Below are positions 52,106 to 59,578 of a stretch of DNA of 64,000 bases, piece by piece. Source of the DNA: Acidobacteriota bacterium (GTDB lineage: Bacteria > Acidobacteriota > Thermoanaerobaculia > Gp7-AA8); NCBI GenBank assembly GCA_019244185.1, contig JAFATB010000010.1, positions 57,773 to 121,772 on the forward strand, in the 5' to 3' direction. The position numbers were made by a program, and so were the translations under genes. Every line of letters begins with the position of its first letter. The first letter of the stretch is position 1. The notes beneath the pieces were generated by a model. It did no database searches. It was not told where the DNA came from and was given only the letters and a program-made list of their open reading frames with translations.

Positions 52106-52747
52106 ATGCCGCCTCTTCCGTTCCGCCACCTCGCTGTCGAGGGTCCGATCGGGGTCGGGAAGACGTCGCTGACGAATCTTTTGGCGAAGCGGTTTCGCGG
52201 GACGAAGGTGCTCGAGGACGTCGACAATCCGTTCCTCGACGACTTCTACAAGGACAAGCGCGGCGCGGCGTTCCGGACGGAGCTCTTCTTCCTCCTCTCG
52301 CGCTTCGATCAGCAGCGGCAGGTGGCGCAGCGCGATCTCTTCACAGAGCTCATCCTCGCGGACTACACCTTCGCGAAGAGCAAGATTTTTGCTTATCTCA
52401 CGCTCGACGACTCGGAGCTGATGATCTACAACCGGCTCTACGACCTGCTGTACGAGCAGGTGCCGAAGCCGGAGTTGGTCATTTACCTCCAGGGAAGTCT
52501 TGATACACTCTCGAAGCGCATCAAAAAGCGCGGGCGTGCGTACGAAAAAGCGATCTCGCCCTCGTATTTGCAGGAACTGAGCGAGGCGTACTCTCACTAC
52601 TTTTACCGGTACGACGAGACGCCGTTGCTGGTGGTGAATACGAACGAGATCGACTTCGTGAACACGCCCGAGCACTTCGACCAGCTCGTGGAGCAGGTAC
52701 GAAGCGCGCAAAAGGGAACGCAGTACTACGTACCGCTTGGATCCTGA
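52106..52747 (+). CDS. Deoxynucleoside kinase
   Basis: A 213-residue P-loop enzyme of the deoxynucleoside kinase family, which salvages deoxyribonucleosides. It has Walker A VEGPIGVGKTSLT, the substrate region NPFLDDFYKD, and a lid-like basic stretch SKRIKKRGRAYE. Whether it prefers dA/dG or dC/T is not evident. ATG 52106 begins the family-like sequence; an in-frame extension to 51986 would be translated entirely from the heptad repeat and was rejected. The pan genes follow after a second inverted repeat. Confidence 0.88.
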   Translation: MPPLPFRHLAVEGPIGVGKTSLTNLLAKRFRGTKVLEDVDNPFLDDFYKDKRGAAFRTELFFLLSRFDQQRQVAQRDLFTELILADYTFAKSKIFAYLTLDDSELMIYNRLYDLLYEQVPKPELVIYLQGSLDTLSKRIKKRGRAYEKAISPSYLQELSEAYSHYFYRYDETPLLVVNTNEIDFVNTPEHFDQLVEQVRSAQKGTQYYVPLGS

Positions 52748-52781
52748 GTTCGCGGACCGAGACGAAGCGTAGAACGTTGAT

Positions 52782-52853
52782 TGATGATCGATGAACGATG
52801 AGCGATGAACCGGGGCCGAGTGCCCGTTCATCGTTCATCGTCCATCGCTCATC
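52782..52853. repeat. Heptad-unit inverted repeat, GATGAAC/GATGAGC variant
   Basis: The left arm (52782-52811) and right arm (52825-52853) are complementary runs of GATGAAC-type 7-bp units with scattered substitutions, separated by a short GC-rich loop. It lies between the deoxynucleoside kinase stop and panB, about 40 bp before the panB ATG. Confidence 0.75.
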
Positions 52854-52895
52854 CTTCCCGTTCGCCGCCTCCTTTCGGCCGAAAAGGAGGAGCAG

Positions 52896-53786
52896 ATGAA
52901 AAAGACCACGGTTCCCGCGATCCGCGCGATGAAAGGCTCGTCGCGCATCGGCATGCTCACCGCCTACGACTATCCCTCCGCGCGCGTCGCCGACGCCGCC
53001 GGCGCGGACATCCTGCTCGTCGGCGATTCGCTGGCGATGGTCGTCCTCGGCTATCCCGACACGCTGAGCGTCACCGTCGACGACATGCTCCACCACACCC
53101 GCGCCGTCGCGCGCGGCACCAAGTCGGCGCTCATCGTCGGCGACATGCCGTACCTCTCGTATCACGTCTCCGCCGAAGAAGCGGTGCGCAATGCCGGCCG
53201 TTTCATTCAGGCCGGCGCGAACGCGGTGAAAGTCGAAGGCGCGAAGCCGAGCCGCCTCCGCGCGATCGAGGCGATTCTCGACGCCGAGATCCCGGTGATG
53301 GGCCACATCGGACTCACGCCGCAATCCGTCAACGCCCTCGGCGGCTTCAAGCTGCAGGGCAAGCACGCCGACGACGCGCGCCGGCTCATCGACGAGGCGG
53401 CCGCGCTCGAGCACGCCGGCTGTTTCTCCGTCGTCCTCGAATGCGTTCCCTCCGAGCTCGCGGCGATGATCACCGAGCGCCTGACGATTCCCACCATCGG
53501 CATCGGCGCCGGCCCCTCCTGCGACGGTCAAGTCCTTGTCTTTCACGACGTCCTCGGCATCTACGACGGCCACACGCCGAAGTTCGTCCGCCAGTACGCG
53601 CACGTCGCGCAGACCATGCAGTCGGCGCTCGAGGCGTATCTCGCCGACGTCCGCGGCGGCCAGTTCCCCGACGAGCAGAAGGAGTCGTTCCACATGGCCA
53701 GCGACGAGGAACTGAAGCGCCTCTACGCCGCGCGCGAGCAGGCGGAGGAGAGCGTCGGCGTGGTGGTGGAGATGCCGCGAGGATGA
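52896..53786 (+). CDS. panB: 3-methyl-2-oxobutanoate hydroxymethyltransferase
   Basis: A 296-residue TIM-barrel enzyme and the first committed step of pantothenate synthesis (ketopantoate from 2-oxoisovalerate and methylene-THF). Key segments: MLTAYDYPSARVADAAGAD, LLVGDSLAMVVLGYPDT (metal aspartate), VKVEGA and IPVMGHIGLTPQSVN, and the catalytic glutamate in VLECVP. AAGGAGG precedes ATG 52896. The stop overlaps panC (ATGA). Confidence 0.97.
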   Translation: MKKTTVPAIRAMKGSSRIGMLTAYDYPSARVADAAGADILLVGDSLAMVVLGYPDTLSVTVDDMLHHTRAVARGTKSALIVGDMPYLSYHVSAEEAVRNAGRFIQAGANAVKVEGAKPSRLRAIEAILDAEIPVMGHIGLTPQSVNALGGFKLQGKHADDARRLIDEAAALEHAGCFSVVLECVPSELAAMITERLTIPTIGIGAGPSCDGQVLVFHDVLGIYDGHTPKFVRQYAHVAQTMQSALEAYLADVRGGQFPDEQKESFHMASDEELKRLYAAREQAEESVGVVVEMPRG

Positions 53787-54637
53787 AGCTGGCGCGCACC
53801 ATCGAAGAAGTGCGCGACGCCGTCCGCACCGCGCGCATGCACGGCGCATCGATCGGCTTCGTGCCGACGATGGGCTTTCTGCACGAAGGGCATCTGTCGC
53901 TCGTCGACGTCGCGCGCGACGCCGGCGCGAACTTCGTCGTCGTCTCCATCTTCGTCAACCCGCGGCAGTTCGGTCCGAACGAAGATTTCACGCGGTACCC
54001 GCGCGACGAGGAGCGCGACTCCGCGCTGCTCGAAGGCGCGAATGTCGATCTCTTGTTTCTGCCCGACGTCGACACGATGTATCCGCGCGGCGCGACCACG
54101 GCGATCTCCGTCGGCGGCGTCGCGGCGCCGCTCGAAGGCGCGCGGCGTCCCGGCCACTTCGACGGCGTCGCGACGGTCGTGGCGAAGCTCTTCAACATCG
54201 TGCAGCCCGACGTGGCCGCGTTCGGGCGCAAGGACGCGCAACAGTGCGCGGTGATCGAGCGGCTCGTGCGCGATCTCGATCTGCCGCTGCGGCTCGTCTT
54301 CGGCGAGACGATTCGCGAGCACGACGGCCTCGCGAAGTCGTCGCGCAATAGCTACCTCGATGCGAGCGAGCGCGCGAAGGCGCCGGTGCTTCATCGCGCG
54401 TTGCGCGCGGGCGAGGAGGCGATCACGCACGGGATCGCGGAGGTCGCCGGCATCGAGCGGCTGATGCACCGCGTCGTCGAGGAAGAAGGCGGCGTCGAGG
54501 TCGACTATCTCGCCGTCGTCGATCCGTCGACGTTCGAGGCGCCGGCCGATTTCGAGCGCGAACTGCTGCTCGCCGGCGCGGTGAAGCTCGGACGCACGCG
54601 GCTCATCGACAACATCCGCGTGCCGCGTAGCGCATGA
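53783..54637 (+). CDS. panC: Pantothenate synthetase
   Basis: A 284-residue enzyme that joins pantoate and beta-alanine with ATP. The nucleotidyltransferase motifs are VPTMGFLHEGHLSLV (HIGH-like HEGH), FVNPRQFGPNEDF, HFDGVATVV and FGRKDAQQCAVI (KMSKS-like region SSRNSYL later). The length is standard. It sits between panB and the PanD-like gene, with 4-bp overlaps at both ends, so the three are translated as a unit. Confidence 0.97.
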   Translation: MKLARTIEEVRDAVRTARMHGASIGFVPTMGFLHEGHLSLVDVARDAGANFVVVSIFVNPRQFGPNEDFTRYPRDEERDSALLEGANVDLLFLPDVDTMYPRGATTAISVGGVAAPLEGARRPGHFDGVATVVAKLFNIVQPDVAAFGRKDAQQCAVIERLVRDLDLPLRLVFGETIREHDGLAKSSRNSYLDASERAKAPVLHRALRAGEEAITHGIAEVAGIERLMHRVVEEEGGVEVDYLAVVDPSTFEAPADFERELLLAGAVKLGRTRLIDNIRVPRSA

Positions 54638-54975
54638 TCCGAAGGTTCGTCCGCGCCGTCGTCCGCAACGCCACCGTCACGCACGGCGACGCGCTCGCGT
54701 TGCGGCTCGATCCGGTCGTGCTGCGCTCCGCGAACCTCCTGCCGCTCGAGGAAGTGGAAGTGGTCAACCACTTGACCGGCGAGCGCGTGACGACGTTCGT
54801 CGAGGCCGGCGCGCCGGGCGAGATCCGCGCGCCGCGCATGCGCGCCGGCGACGCGATCAGCATCCTCTCGTGGGGCCTGCTGCACGACGGGCAGACGCTC
54901 GCGCATCAGGCCACGATCGTCACGCTCGACGCGCACAACGGCGTGGTCAGCATCGCTACTTCACAAAATCAATGA
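54634..54975 (+). CDS. PanD-like protein lacking the self-cleavage site
   Basis: A 113-residue homologue of aspartate 1-decarboxylase, in the expected panB-panC-panD position. The fold-level match is clear: RNATVTHGD aligns to the RVKVTHAD start, and ANLLPLEEVEVVNHLTGERV and MRAGDAISILSWGL to the rest. The residues that make the enzyme are missing: the Gly-Ser that cleaves to give the pyruvoyl group is absent (the loop reads ALALRLDP), the position of E. coli Lys9 is valine, and that of Tyr58 is phenylalanine. It may be inactive, a structural partner, or a new chemistry. The 3' end overlaps the RNB gene by 20 bp. Confidence 0.8.
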   Translation: MIRRFVRAVVRNATVTHGDALALRLDPVVLRSANLLPLEEVEVVNHLTGERVTTFVEAGAPGEIRAPRMRAGDAISILSWGLLHDGQTLAHQATIVTLDAHNGVVSIATSQNQ

Positions 54976-56413
54976 AGCCACGCTCCGCGTCCGCGCCGAC
55001 GAGCTTCACCTTCACGCGGTCGCCGATGTCGAGCCCCTCCGCGCCGTGCACCACTTTCCCTTCGACCGGCGGATGGAAGATGCGCACCCACGTGCCCTTC
55101 GCCGAAGCACCCGTGACGATGCCGTCGAAGCGCTCGCCGATGCGGTTGCCGAGCATCATCGCCGCGGCCGACTTCCGCACCTGACGCTCGACCTTGTTCG
55201 CCGCGTCTTCCTGTTTCGTGCAGTGCTCGGCCAGCGCGCCGAGCTCCTCGAACGTGTACGGCTGCGGCGCGTTCGCGAGCGCGGCCTTGATCATGCGGTG
55301 CGTGATCAGGTCCGGGAAGCGGCGGTTCGGCGCGGTGGAGTGCGTGTAGTCCTTCACCGCGAGGCCGAAGTGGCCGACCGGCTCCGCGCCCGCCGCCTCG
55401 ACGACGTACTCGCCCGCGCCCATCGCCTTCACGATCGCGAGTGAGAGGTCGGGGAAGCGCGTCGGATCGGCCTTTTTCCGCCGCCGCAGGAACTCCTCGA
55501 GCGCGGGCGCATCTGGGTCGGGCGGCAGCCGCTCGCCCAGCTCCTCGGCGATTTTCTCGATGCGGTCCCAGCGCTCGGGCGAGCGCACGACGCGGCGGAT
55601 GCTCGGCAGTTTGTGGTCGCCGAGGAAACGGGCGGTGACGCCGTTTGCGGCGATCATGAAGTCCTCGATGAGCATGCGCGCGTTGTTGCGCTGTGCCTGC
55701 GCGAGGTCGACGACCTGGCCGTCGCGGATGACCGGCCGCGCCTCGATGGTCTCGAGATCGAGCGCGCCGTGCTCGTGCCGCAGCTCGCGCAGCGCGTCGG
55801 CGGTGCGGTCCTGCAGGCGCAGGTTATCTTCGAGTCCTTCGACGCGCGCGAGCGCTTCCGGCGCGTCCGCCTTGCCGTCGAGCCACGCGGCGACGGAGTC
55901 GTACGCGAGCTTGGCCTTGTTCTGGACGAGCCCGCGGTAGACGTCGCCTTTCACGACCGAGCCGTCGCTGGCGACGGTGATGTCGATGATCATGGCGACG
56001 CGCTCCTCGCCTTCGTTGAGCGAGGTGAGATCGAACGAGAGCTTCTCGGGGAGCATTGAGAAGACTTTCGCCGCGGTGTAGACGGAGGTCGTGTTCGTCT
56101 CCGCGTGGCGGTCGATCGGCGTGCCCTTCTTCACGACGGCGTCGACGTCCGCGACGGCGACGAGCACGCGGATGTTGCCATCCGGCAGCGTCTCGGCCCA
56201 GGTGAGCTGATCGAGATCGCGCGAGTCGTCGTTGTCGATCGAGCACCACGCGAGAGAGCGCAGGTCTTTGACGGACGGATCGCTGTCGCGCGCGGGGCCG
56301 TTGATGCCGGCGAGCTGACGCTGGACGTCGGGGCCGAAGTCGGGCTCGAGCCCCTTGTCGCGCATGGCGTCGTGGGCGATCTCGTCGAGAACCTGTTCGT
56401 GCTTGCGATTCAT
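54956..56413 (-). CDS. RNB-domain (RNase II/R family) exoribonuclease
   Basis: A 485-residue 3'-5' exoribonuclease of the RNase II/R family. The metal-binding aspartates are in SIDNDDSRDLDQLTW, followed by VAVADVDAVVKKG; the RNB core includes VKDYTHSTAPNRRFPDLITH, in which the arginine of the catalytic site is visible. No N-terminal cold-shock domains are present; a short S1-like end (GTWVRIFHPPVEGKVV) closes the protein. This compact form is shorter than E. coli RNase II. ATG 56413 was chosen; 56434 is an alternative. Confidence 0.92.
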   Translation of the reverse strand: MNRKHEQVLDEIAHDAMRDKGLEPDFGPDVQRQLAGINGPARDSDPSVKDLRSLAWCSIDNDDSRDLDQLTWAETLPDGNIRVLVAVADVDAVVKKGTPIDRHAETNTTSVYTAAKVFSMLPEKLSFDLTSLNEGEERVAMIIDITVASDGSVVKGDVYRGLVQNKAKLAYDSVAAWLDGKADAPEALARVEGLEDNLRLQDRTADALRELRHEHGALDLETIEARPVIRDGQVVDLAQAQRNNARMLIEDFMIAANGVTARFLGDHKLPSIRRVVRSPERWDRIEKIAEELGERLPPDPDAPALEEFLRRRKKADPTRFPDLSLAIVKAMGAGEYVVEAAGAEPVGHFGLAVKDYTHSTAPNRRFPDLITHRMIKAALANAPQPYTFEELGALAEHCTKQEDAANKVERQVRKSAAAMMLGNRIGERFDGIVTGASAKGTWVRIFHPPVEGKVVHGAEGLDIGDRVKVKLVGADAERGFIDFVK

Positions 56414-56437
56414 GGCCGGGGACGTTATCACCATGCG

Positions 56438-57748
56438 GTGGAACTTGCCGCTGCCGGCGATCGTGCCGTCGTCGTCGCGTTGGGCGACGCGACCGCGGAC
56501 GAACTGCACGCGGCGGCGGCGCGCGTGCGCGAGGTCGCGGGCGTCGTCGCCGTGATTCCGGGGCATTCGTCGCTGTATGTGATCGGCGGCGCGCGCGACG
56601 CCATCCGTGAGGCGCTGCAGTCACCGCAAGCAGCGCACGACGCAACGGCCGCAACGCGCCGCGTACGCGTCTCGTTCGATGGTCAAGACCTTGACGAGTT
56701 CCTCGCGCGGACGTCGCAGGCGCGCGCGTCATTCCTCGCGCGCGTCGACGGCCTGCAGCTCCGCGCGCGTTACCTCGGCTTCCGCGCCGGCTTCGCGTAT
56801 CTCGACGGCTGGCCCGCGGAATGGGCGATGCCGCGCCGTCCGACGTCGCGTCCGGTGCCGCGCGGCTCGTTCGCGATCGGCGGCGCCGTGGCCGGCTTCT
56901 ATCCGATCGACACGCCGGGCGGCTGGAATCTCCTCGGCCGCACGGACGCCGAGCTCGCGCACGCAATCGCGCCGGGCGACGTGCTGGTCATCGAAGTGTC
57001 GGACGAGCCGCTCGCGCCGCCGCCGCTGCCGAAGCCGCCACGACTGGCGCTCGACGACGCGGAGATTCTCGCCGCGCCGCTGGCGACGCTCGTCACGCCG
57101 CATCCCGACTGGTCGCGCGTCCTGCGCGGCACCGCGCCCGGCGGCGCGTTCGATCGGCAGGCCGCCGAACTCGCGAATGCGGCCGTCGGCAACGACGCGA
57201 ACGCGCCTCTCCTTGAATGCGCGATGAGCGGTCCGCGACTGCGGTTCATCCGCGAGCGCGTCGTCGCGTTCTGCGGTCCGCGTCTGGACGTGCGGGTGCA
57301 GCGCGTGCGCGCCGGCGAAGAGCTCGCGATCGGACGCATCGAAGGCGGCTTGCGCGGCTACCTCGCGATCGGCGCGCGCGCAGTGCACGTCGACGCGCCG
57401 TCACGCGACGACGACCGCCGCATCATTCGCGCGATGCGCGGCCCGCACGACGTCGGCCTCGCGGAAGTCGCATGCGAAGTCACGCCGCAGCTCGATCGCG
57501 TCGGCGTGCGTCTGCGTCCATTGCAACGCATCGCCGCGGACATCCCCGCGGACCTGCGCTCCCTCGGCATGCAATGCGGCACCGTGCAACTGCATCCCGA
57601 CGGCAGCCTCGTGGCGATGGGGCCGGAGCATCCGGTCACCGGCGGCTATCTGCAGCCGATGACCGTGCTCTCGGGCGAGACGTGGAAGCTCGCCCAGCTC
57701 GTGCCGGGCGAGCGCGTCACGTTGGTCGCTCAGCCGCCGTACGAGTAG
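56438..57748 (+). CDS. pxpBC: Fused 5-oxoprolinase subunits PxpB-PxpC (KipI-KipA type)
   Basis: A 436-residue fusion. Residues 1 to about 195 are PxpB/KipI (ELAAAGDRAVVVALGD, YLGFRAGFAYLDG, VPRGSFAIGGAVAGFYPIDT, PGGWNLLGRT). The rest is PxpC/KipA, the biotin-dependent carboxyltransferase-like domain (PHPDWSRVLRGTAPGGAFDR, LLECAMSGPRLRF). With PxpA they hydrolyse 5-oxoproline using ATP; no pxpA is in this window. The start is GTG 56438, since no ATG precedes the family sequence. It diverges from the RNB gene with 24 bp between starts and overlaps the VWFA gene by 19 bp at the 3' end. Confidence 0.9.
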   Translation: MELAAAGDRAVVVALGDATADELHAAAARVREVAGVVAVIPGHSSLYVIGGARDAIREALQSPQAAHDATAATRRVRVSFDGQDLDEFLARTSQARASFLARVDGLQLRARYLGFRAGFAYLDGWPAEWAMPRRPTSRPVPRGSFAIGGAVAGFYPIDTPGGWNLLGRTDAELAHAIAPGDVLVIEVSDEPLAPPPLPKPPRLALDDAEILAAPLATLVTPHPDWSRVLRGTAPGGAFDRQAAELANAAVGNDANAPLLECAMSGPRLRFIRERVVAFCGPRLDVRVQRVRAGEELAIGRIEGGLRGYLAIGARAVHVDAPSRDDDRRIIRAMRGPHDVGLAEVACEVTPQLDRVGVRLRPLQRIAADIPADLRSLGMQCGTVQLHPDGSLVAMGPEHPVTGGYLQPMTVLSGETWKLAQLVPGERVTLVAQPPYE

Positions 57749-58791
57749 CCGGCGCGCGCGTTCACGCGCAGCTTCGGCTGGTTGCGCACGGAGACGCTGA
57801 CCTTCTGGAAGCCGGCGTCGCTCGCGCCGTGCTTCGTCCTGTAACTAAGTAAATAGTAGCCGTTGTTCGTATTGTCGATCTGCGTCAGCGCCGGCTCGAA
57901 GCTCGTGTTGAACTCGAAGTAGCGGCCGCCGGTCGCCTGCGCGAACTCGTTGAGACGCTGGTGAATGGCAGGCGTCAGGTCGACGTCGCGCTGCAACTGG
58001 ATCGGATAGACCGACACGTTCGCGGCGTTGAGCGACTGGAGCGCGGGATCGAGAAACGGGCTGCGGCTCACGGCCATGCCCGCCTTCACCATCTCGGTGG
58101 GATCGAGCACGCCCGGCGAGAAGAGCACGAGGTTCTTGCGCGCGCGGATCGGGCGCAGCGCATCGCCGAGCAGATCGAGCGCCTCGTACACGGTGCCGCT
58201 GTGGTTGACCATCGAGCCGGAGTCGATCGTGCGCAGGATCGACGGCGCGTCCGTGCTGCCGCCCGACTTCAGGCCCGGGCCGAAGCGCAGCGCCTCGTCG
58301 AGCGCGCGCTGGAGCTGCTTCTTGTCGCTGGTGAAGTCGCTGTAGATCTTGAGCCGTCCGTCGTGGCCGGCGATGGCGACGCGATCGGTGGCGAGCATGC
58401 GCTTGTCGATGAAGCGTCGCGCGGCGTCGCGCGCGCGGTTGAGCTCATCGAACAGCACGCCGGGATCGTTCGGCTTGTCGAAGAAGAAGACGAAGTAGCG
58501 GTCCTCGCGCACGCGTTCGACCTTGAACGGCGCGTTCTCCTCGCGGGCATCGAGCAGGCGGCGGTTCGTGAAGTAGTCGACGGATTCGAGCGGCTGCTCG
58601 ACGCCGTTTTCCTTCACCACGAAATCGTCCTTGCCGAGGCCGAGGATCTGGTGGCCCTGGGCATCGGTGACGATTGCGTCGAGGAGCACGACGTTGACGT
58701 CGACTTTCTCCTGATACGCGGGCTGCTGCGTTTGCGCTGCAAGCGGGAGGACGAGTGCGAGAAGCGCCGGAAGAACTGCTGAGCGTCTCAT
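57730..58791 (-). CDS. Secreted acidobacterial-type VWFA-domain protein
   Basis: A 353-residue exported protein (signal peptide LPALLALVLPLAAQTQ) with the build of the acidobacterial VWFA-related family: an N-terminal strand region (VDVNVVLLDAIVTDAQGHQI, then LGLGKDDFVVKENGVEQP), a VWA-like domain (YFVFFFDKPNDPGVLFDELN in place of a perfect MIDAS DxSxS, NLVLFSPGVLDP) and a C-terminal strand block ending NARAGYSYGG. A precise function is not known; ligand binding is inferred. CGGAGG lies before ATG 58791. Convergent with pxpBC, overlapping by 19 bp. Confidence 0.88.
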   Translation of the reverse strand: MRRSAVLPALLALVLPLAAQTQQPAYQEKVDVNVVLLDAIVTDAQGHQILGLGKDDFVVKENGVEQPLESVDYFTNRRLLDAREENAPFKVERVREDRYFVFFFDKPNDPGVLFDELNRARDAARRFIDKRMLATDRVAIAGHDGRLKIYSDFTSDKKQLQRALDEALRFGPGLKSGGSTDAPSILRTIDSGSMVNHSGTVYEALDLLGDALRPIRARKNLVLFSPGVLDPTEMVKAGMAVSRSPFLDPALQSLNAANVSVYPIQLQRDVDLTPAIHQRLNEFAQATGGRYFEFNTSFEPALTQIDNTNNGYYLLSYRTKHGASDAGFQKVSVSVRNQPKLRVNARAGYSYGG

Positions 58792-58888
58792 GAGAAAACC
58801 TCCGCATCTGCCAACGGCACCCGCGCGGGACCGATTCCGCTGTAACAGAAGGTTGCGCGACCCGGAATGACTTCCCGCCACGTCCCGT

Positions 58889-58917
58889 TTGACCGACCGG
58901 CGCGAAATCACTAGAAT
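58889..58917 (+). promoter_or_regulatory. Sigma-70-type promoter of tRNA-Pro
   Basis: TTGACC (58889-58894), a 17-bp spacer and TAGAAT (58912-58917), 41 bp before the mature tRNA. It is the clearest complete promoter in the window and supports reading TAGAAT elsewhere as a -10 element. Confidence 0.75.
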
Positions 58918-58958
58918 CCGCGCCTCCTCGGATGAGCCTCCCGCTCGTCCATCCATTT

Positions 58959-59036
58959 CGGGGCATAGCTCAGCCTGGTCAGAGCGCACGGTTCGGGACC
59001 GTGAGGTCGGAGGTTCAAATCCTCTTGCCCCGACCA
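58959..59036 (+). tRNA. tRNA-Pro, anticodon CGG
   Basis: The cloverleaf is complete: acceptor CGGGGCA pairs with TGCCCCG, the anticodon stem CACGG/CCGTG encloses TTCGGGA (anticodon CGG, reading CCG), and the T arm GGAGG/CCTCT encloses TTCAAAT. The discriminator A and CCA are encoded. CCG should be a frequent proline codon in this GC-rich genome. Confidence 0.97.
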
Positions 59037-59044
59037 ATTTCCCT

Positions 59045-59578
59045 TTACCGCTTCCACGGGATGTCTTCGATGCCCGCCCGCGCGTTCGCGAAGCGTGCGG
59101 CGACGAAGAGGTAATCCGAGAGCCGGTTGAGAAACGCGATGGTCGAGATCGTGGCCGGCGTGTCGTCATGCAACGCGACGACGCAGCGCTCCGCGCGGCG
59201 GCAGACGGTGCGCGCGACGTGGAGCTGCGCGGACGCCGCGGCGCCGCCGGGCAGGATGAACGACTTGAGCGGCGCGAGCTCGCTCTCCATTTCGTCGATG
59301 GCGCGTTCGAGATCGGCGATGCGCTGCGCGTCGACGCCGGGAAAGCGGCTCGTGCCGGGCGAGGCGAGGTGCGCGCCGGCCTCGAAGAGATCGTGCTGCA
59401 CGTCGTGGAGCACGGCATCGACTTCGGCGGGCAGCGGCGTCGTGCGGGCGGCGCCGAGGACGGAGTTCAGCTCGTCGACGGTGCCGTAGGCCTCGATGCG
59501 CGCGTCGTTCTTCGCGACGCGCGTGCCGCCGAAGAGCGACGTCTCGCCGAAGTCGCCGGTGCGGGTATAGATCTTCAC
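59045..59578 (-). CDS. PduO-type ATP:cob(I)alamin adenosyltransferase
   Basis: A 177-residue trimeric enzyme that makes adenosylcobalamin from cob(I)alamin and ATP. Motifs: the N-terminal ATP loop YTRTGDFGETSLFGG, YGTVDELNS, and C-terminal RTVCRRAERCVVAL with LNRLSDYLFVAARF. No B12-dependent enzyme is adjacent, so it likely serves the cell's cobalamin pool. GTG 59578 overlaps the response-regulator stop (GTGA). Confidence 0.93.
   Translation of the reverse strand: MKIYTRTGDFGETSLFGGTRVAKNDARIEAYGTVDELNSVLGAARTTPLPAEVDAVLHDVQHDLFEAGAHLASPGTSRFPGVDAQRIADLERAIDEMESELAPLKSFILPGGAAASAQLHVARTVCRRAERCVVALHDDTPATISTIAFLNRLSDYLFVAARFANARAGIEDIPWKR

Noticed and set aside
52805-53782. Upstream extension of panC through panB
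   Set aside because: It is a different frame across panB with Arg/His-rich composition; the ATG at 53783 in the ATGA overlap fits the family N terminus.
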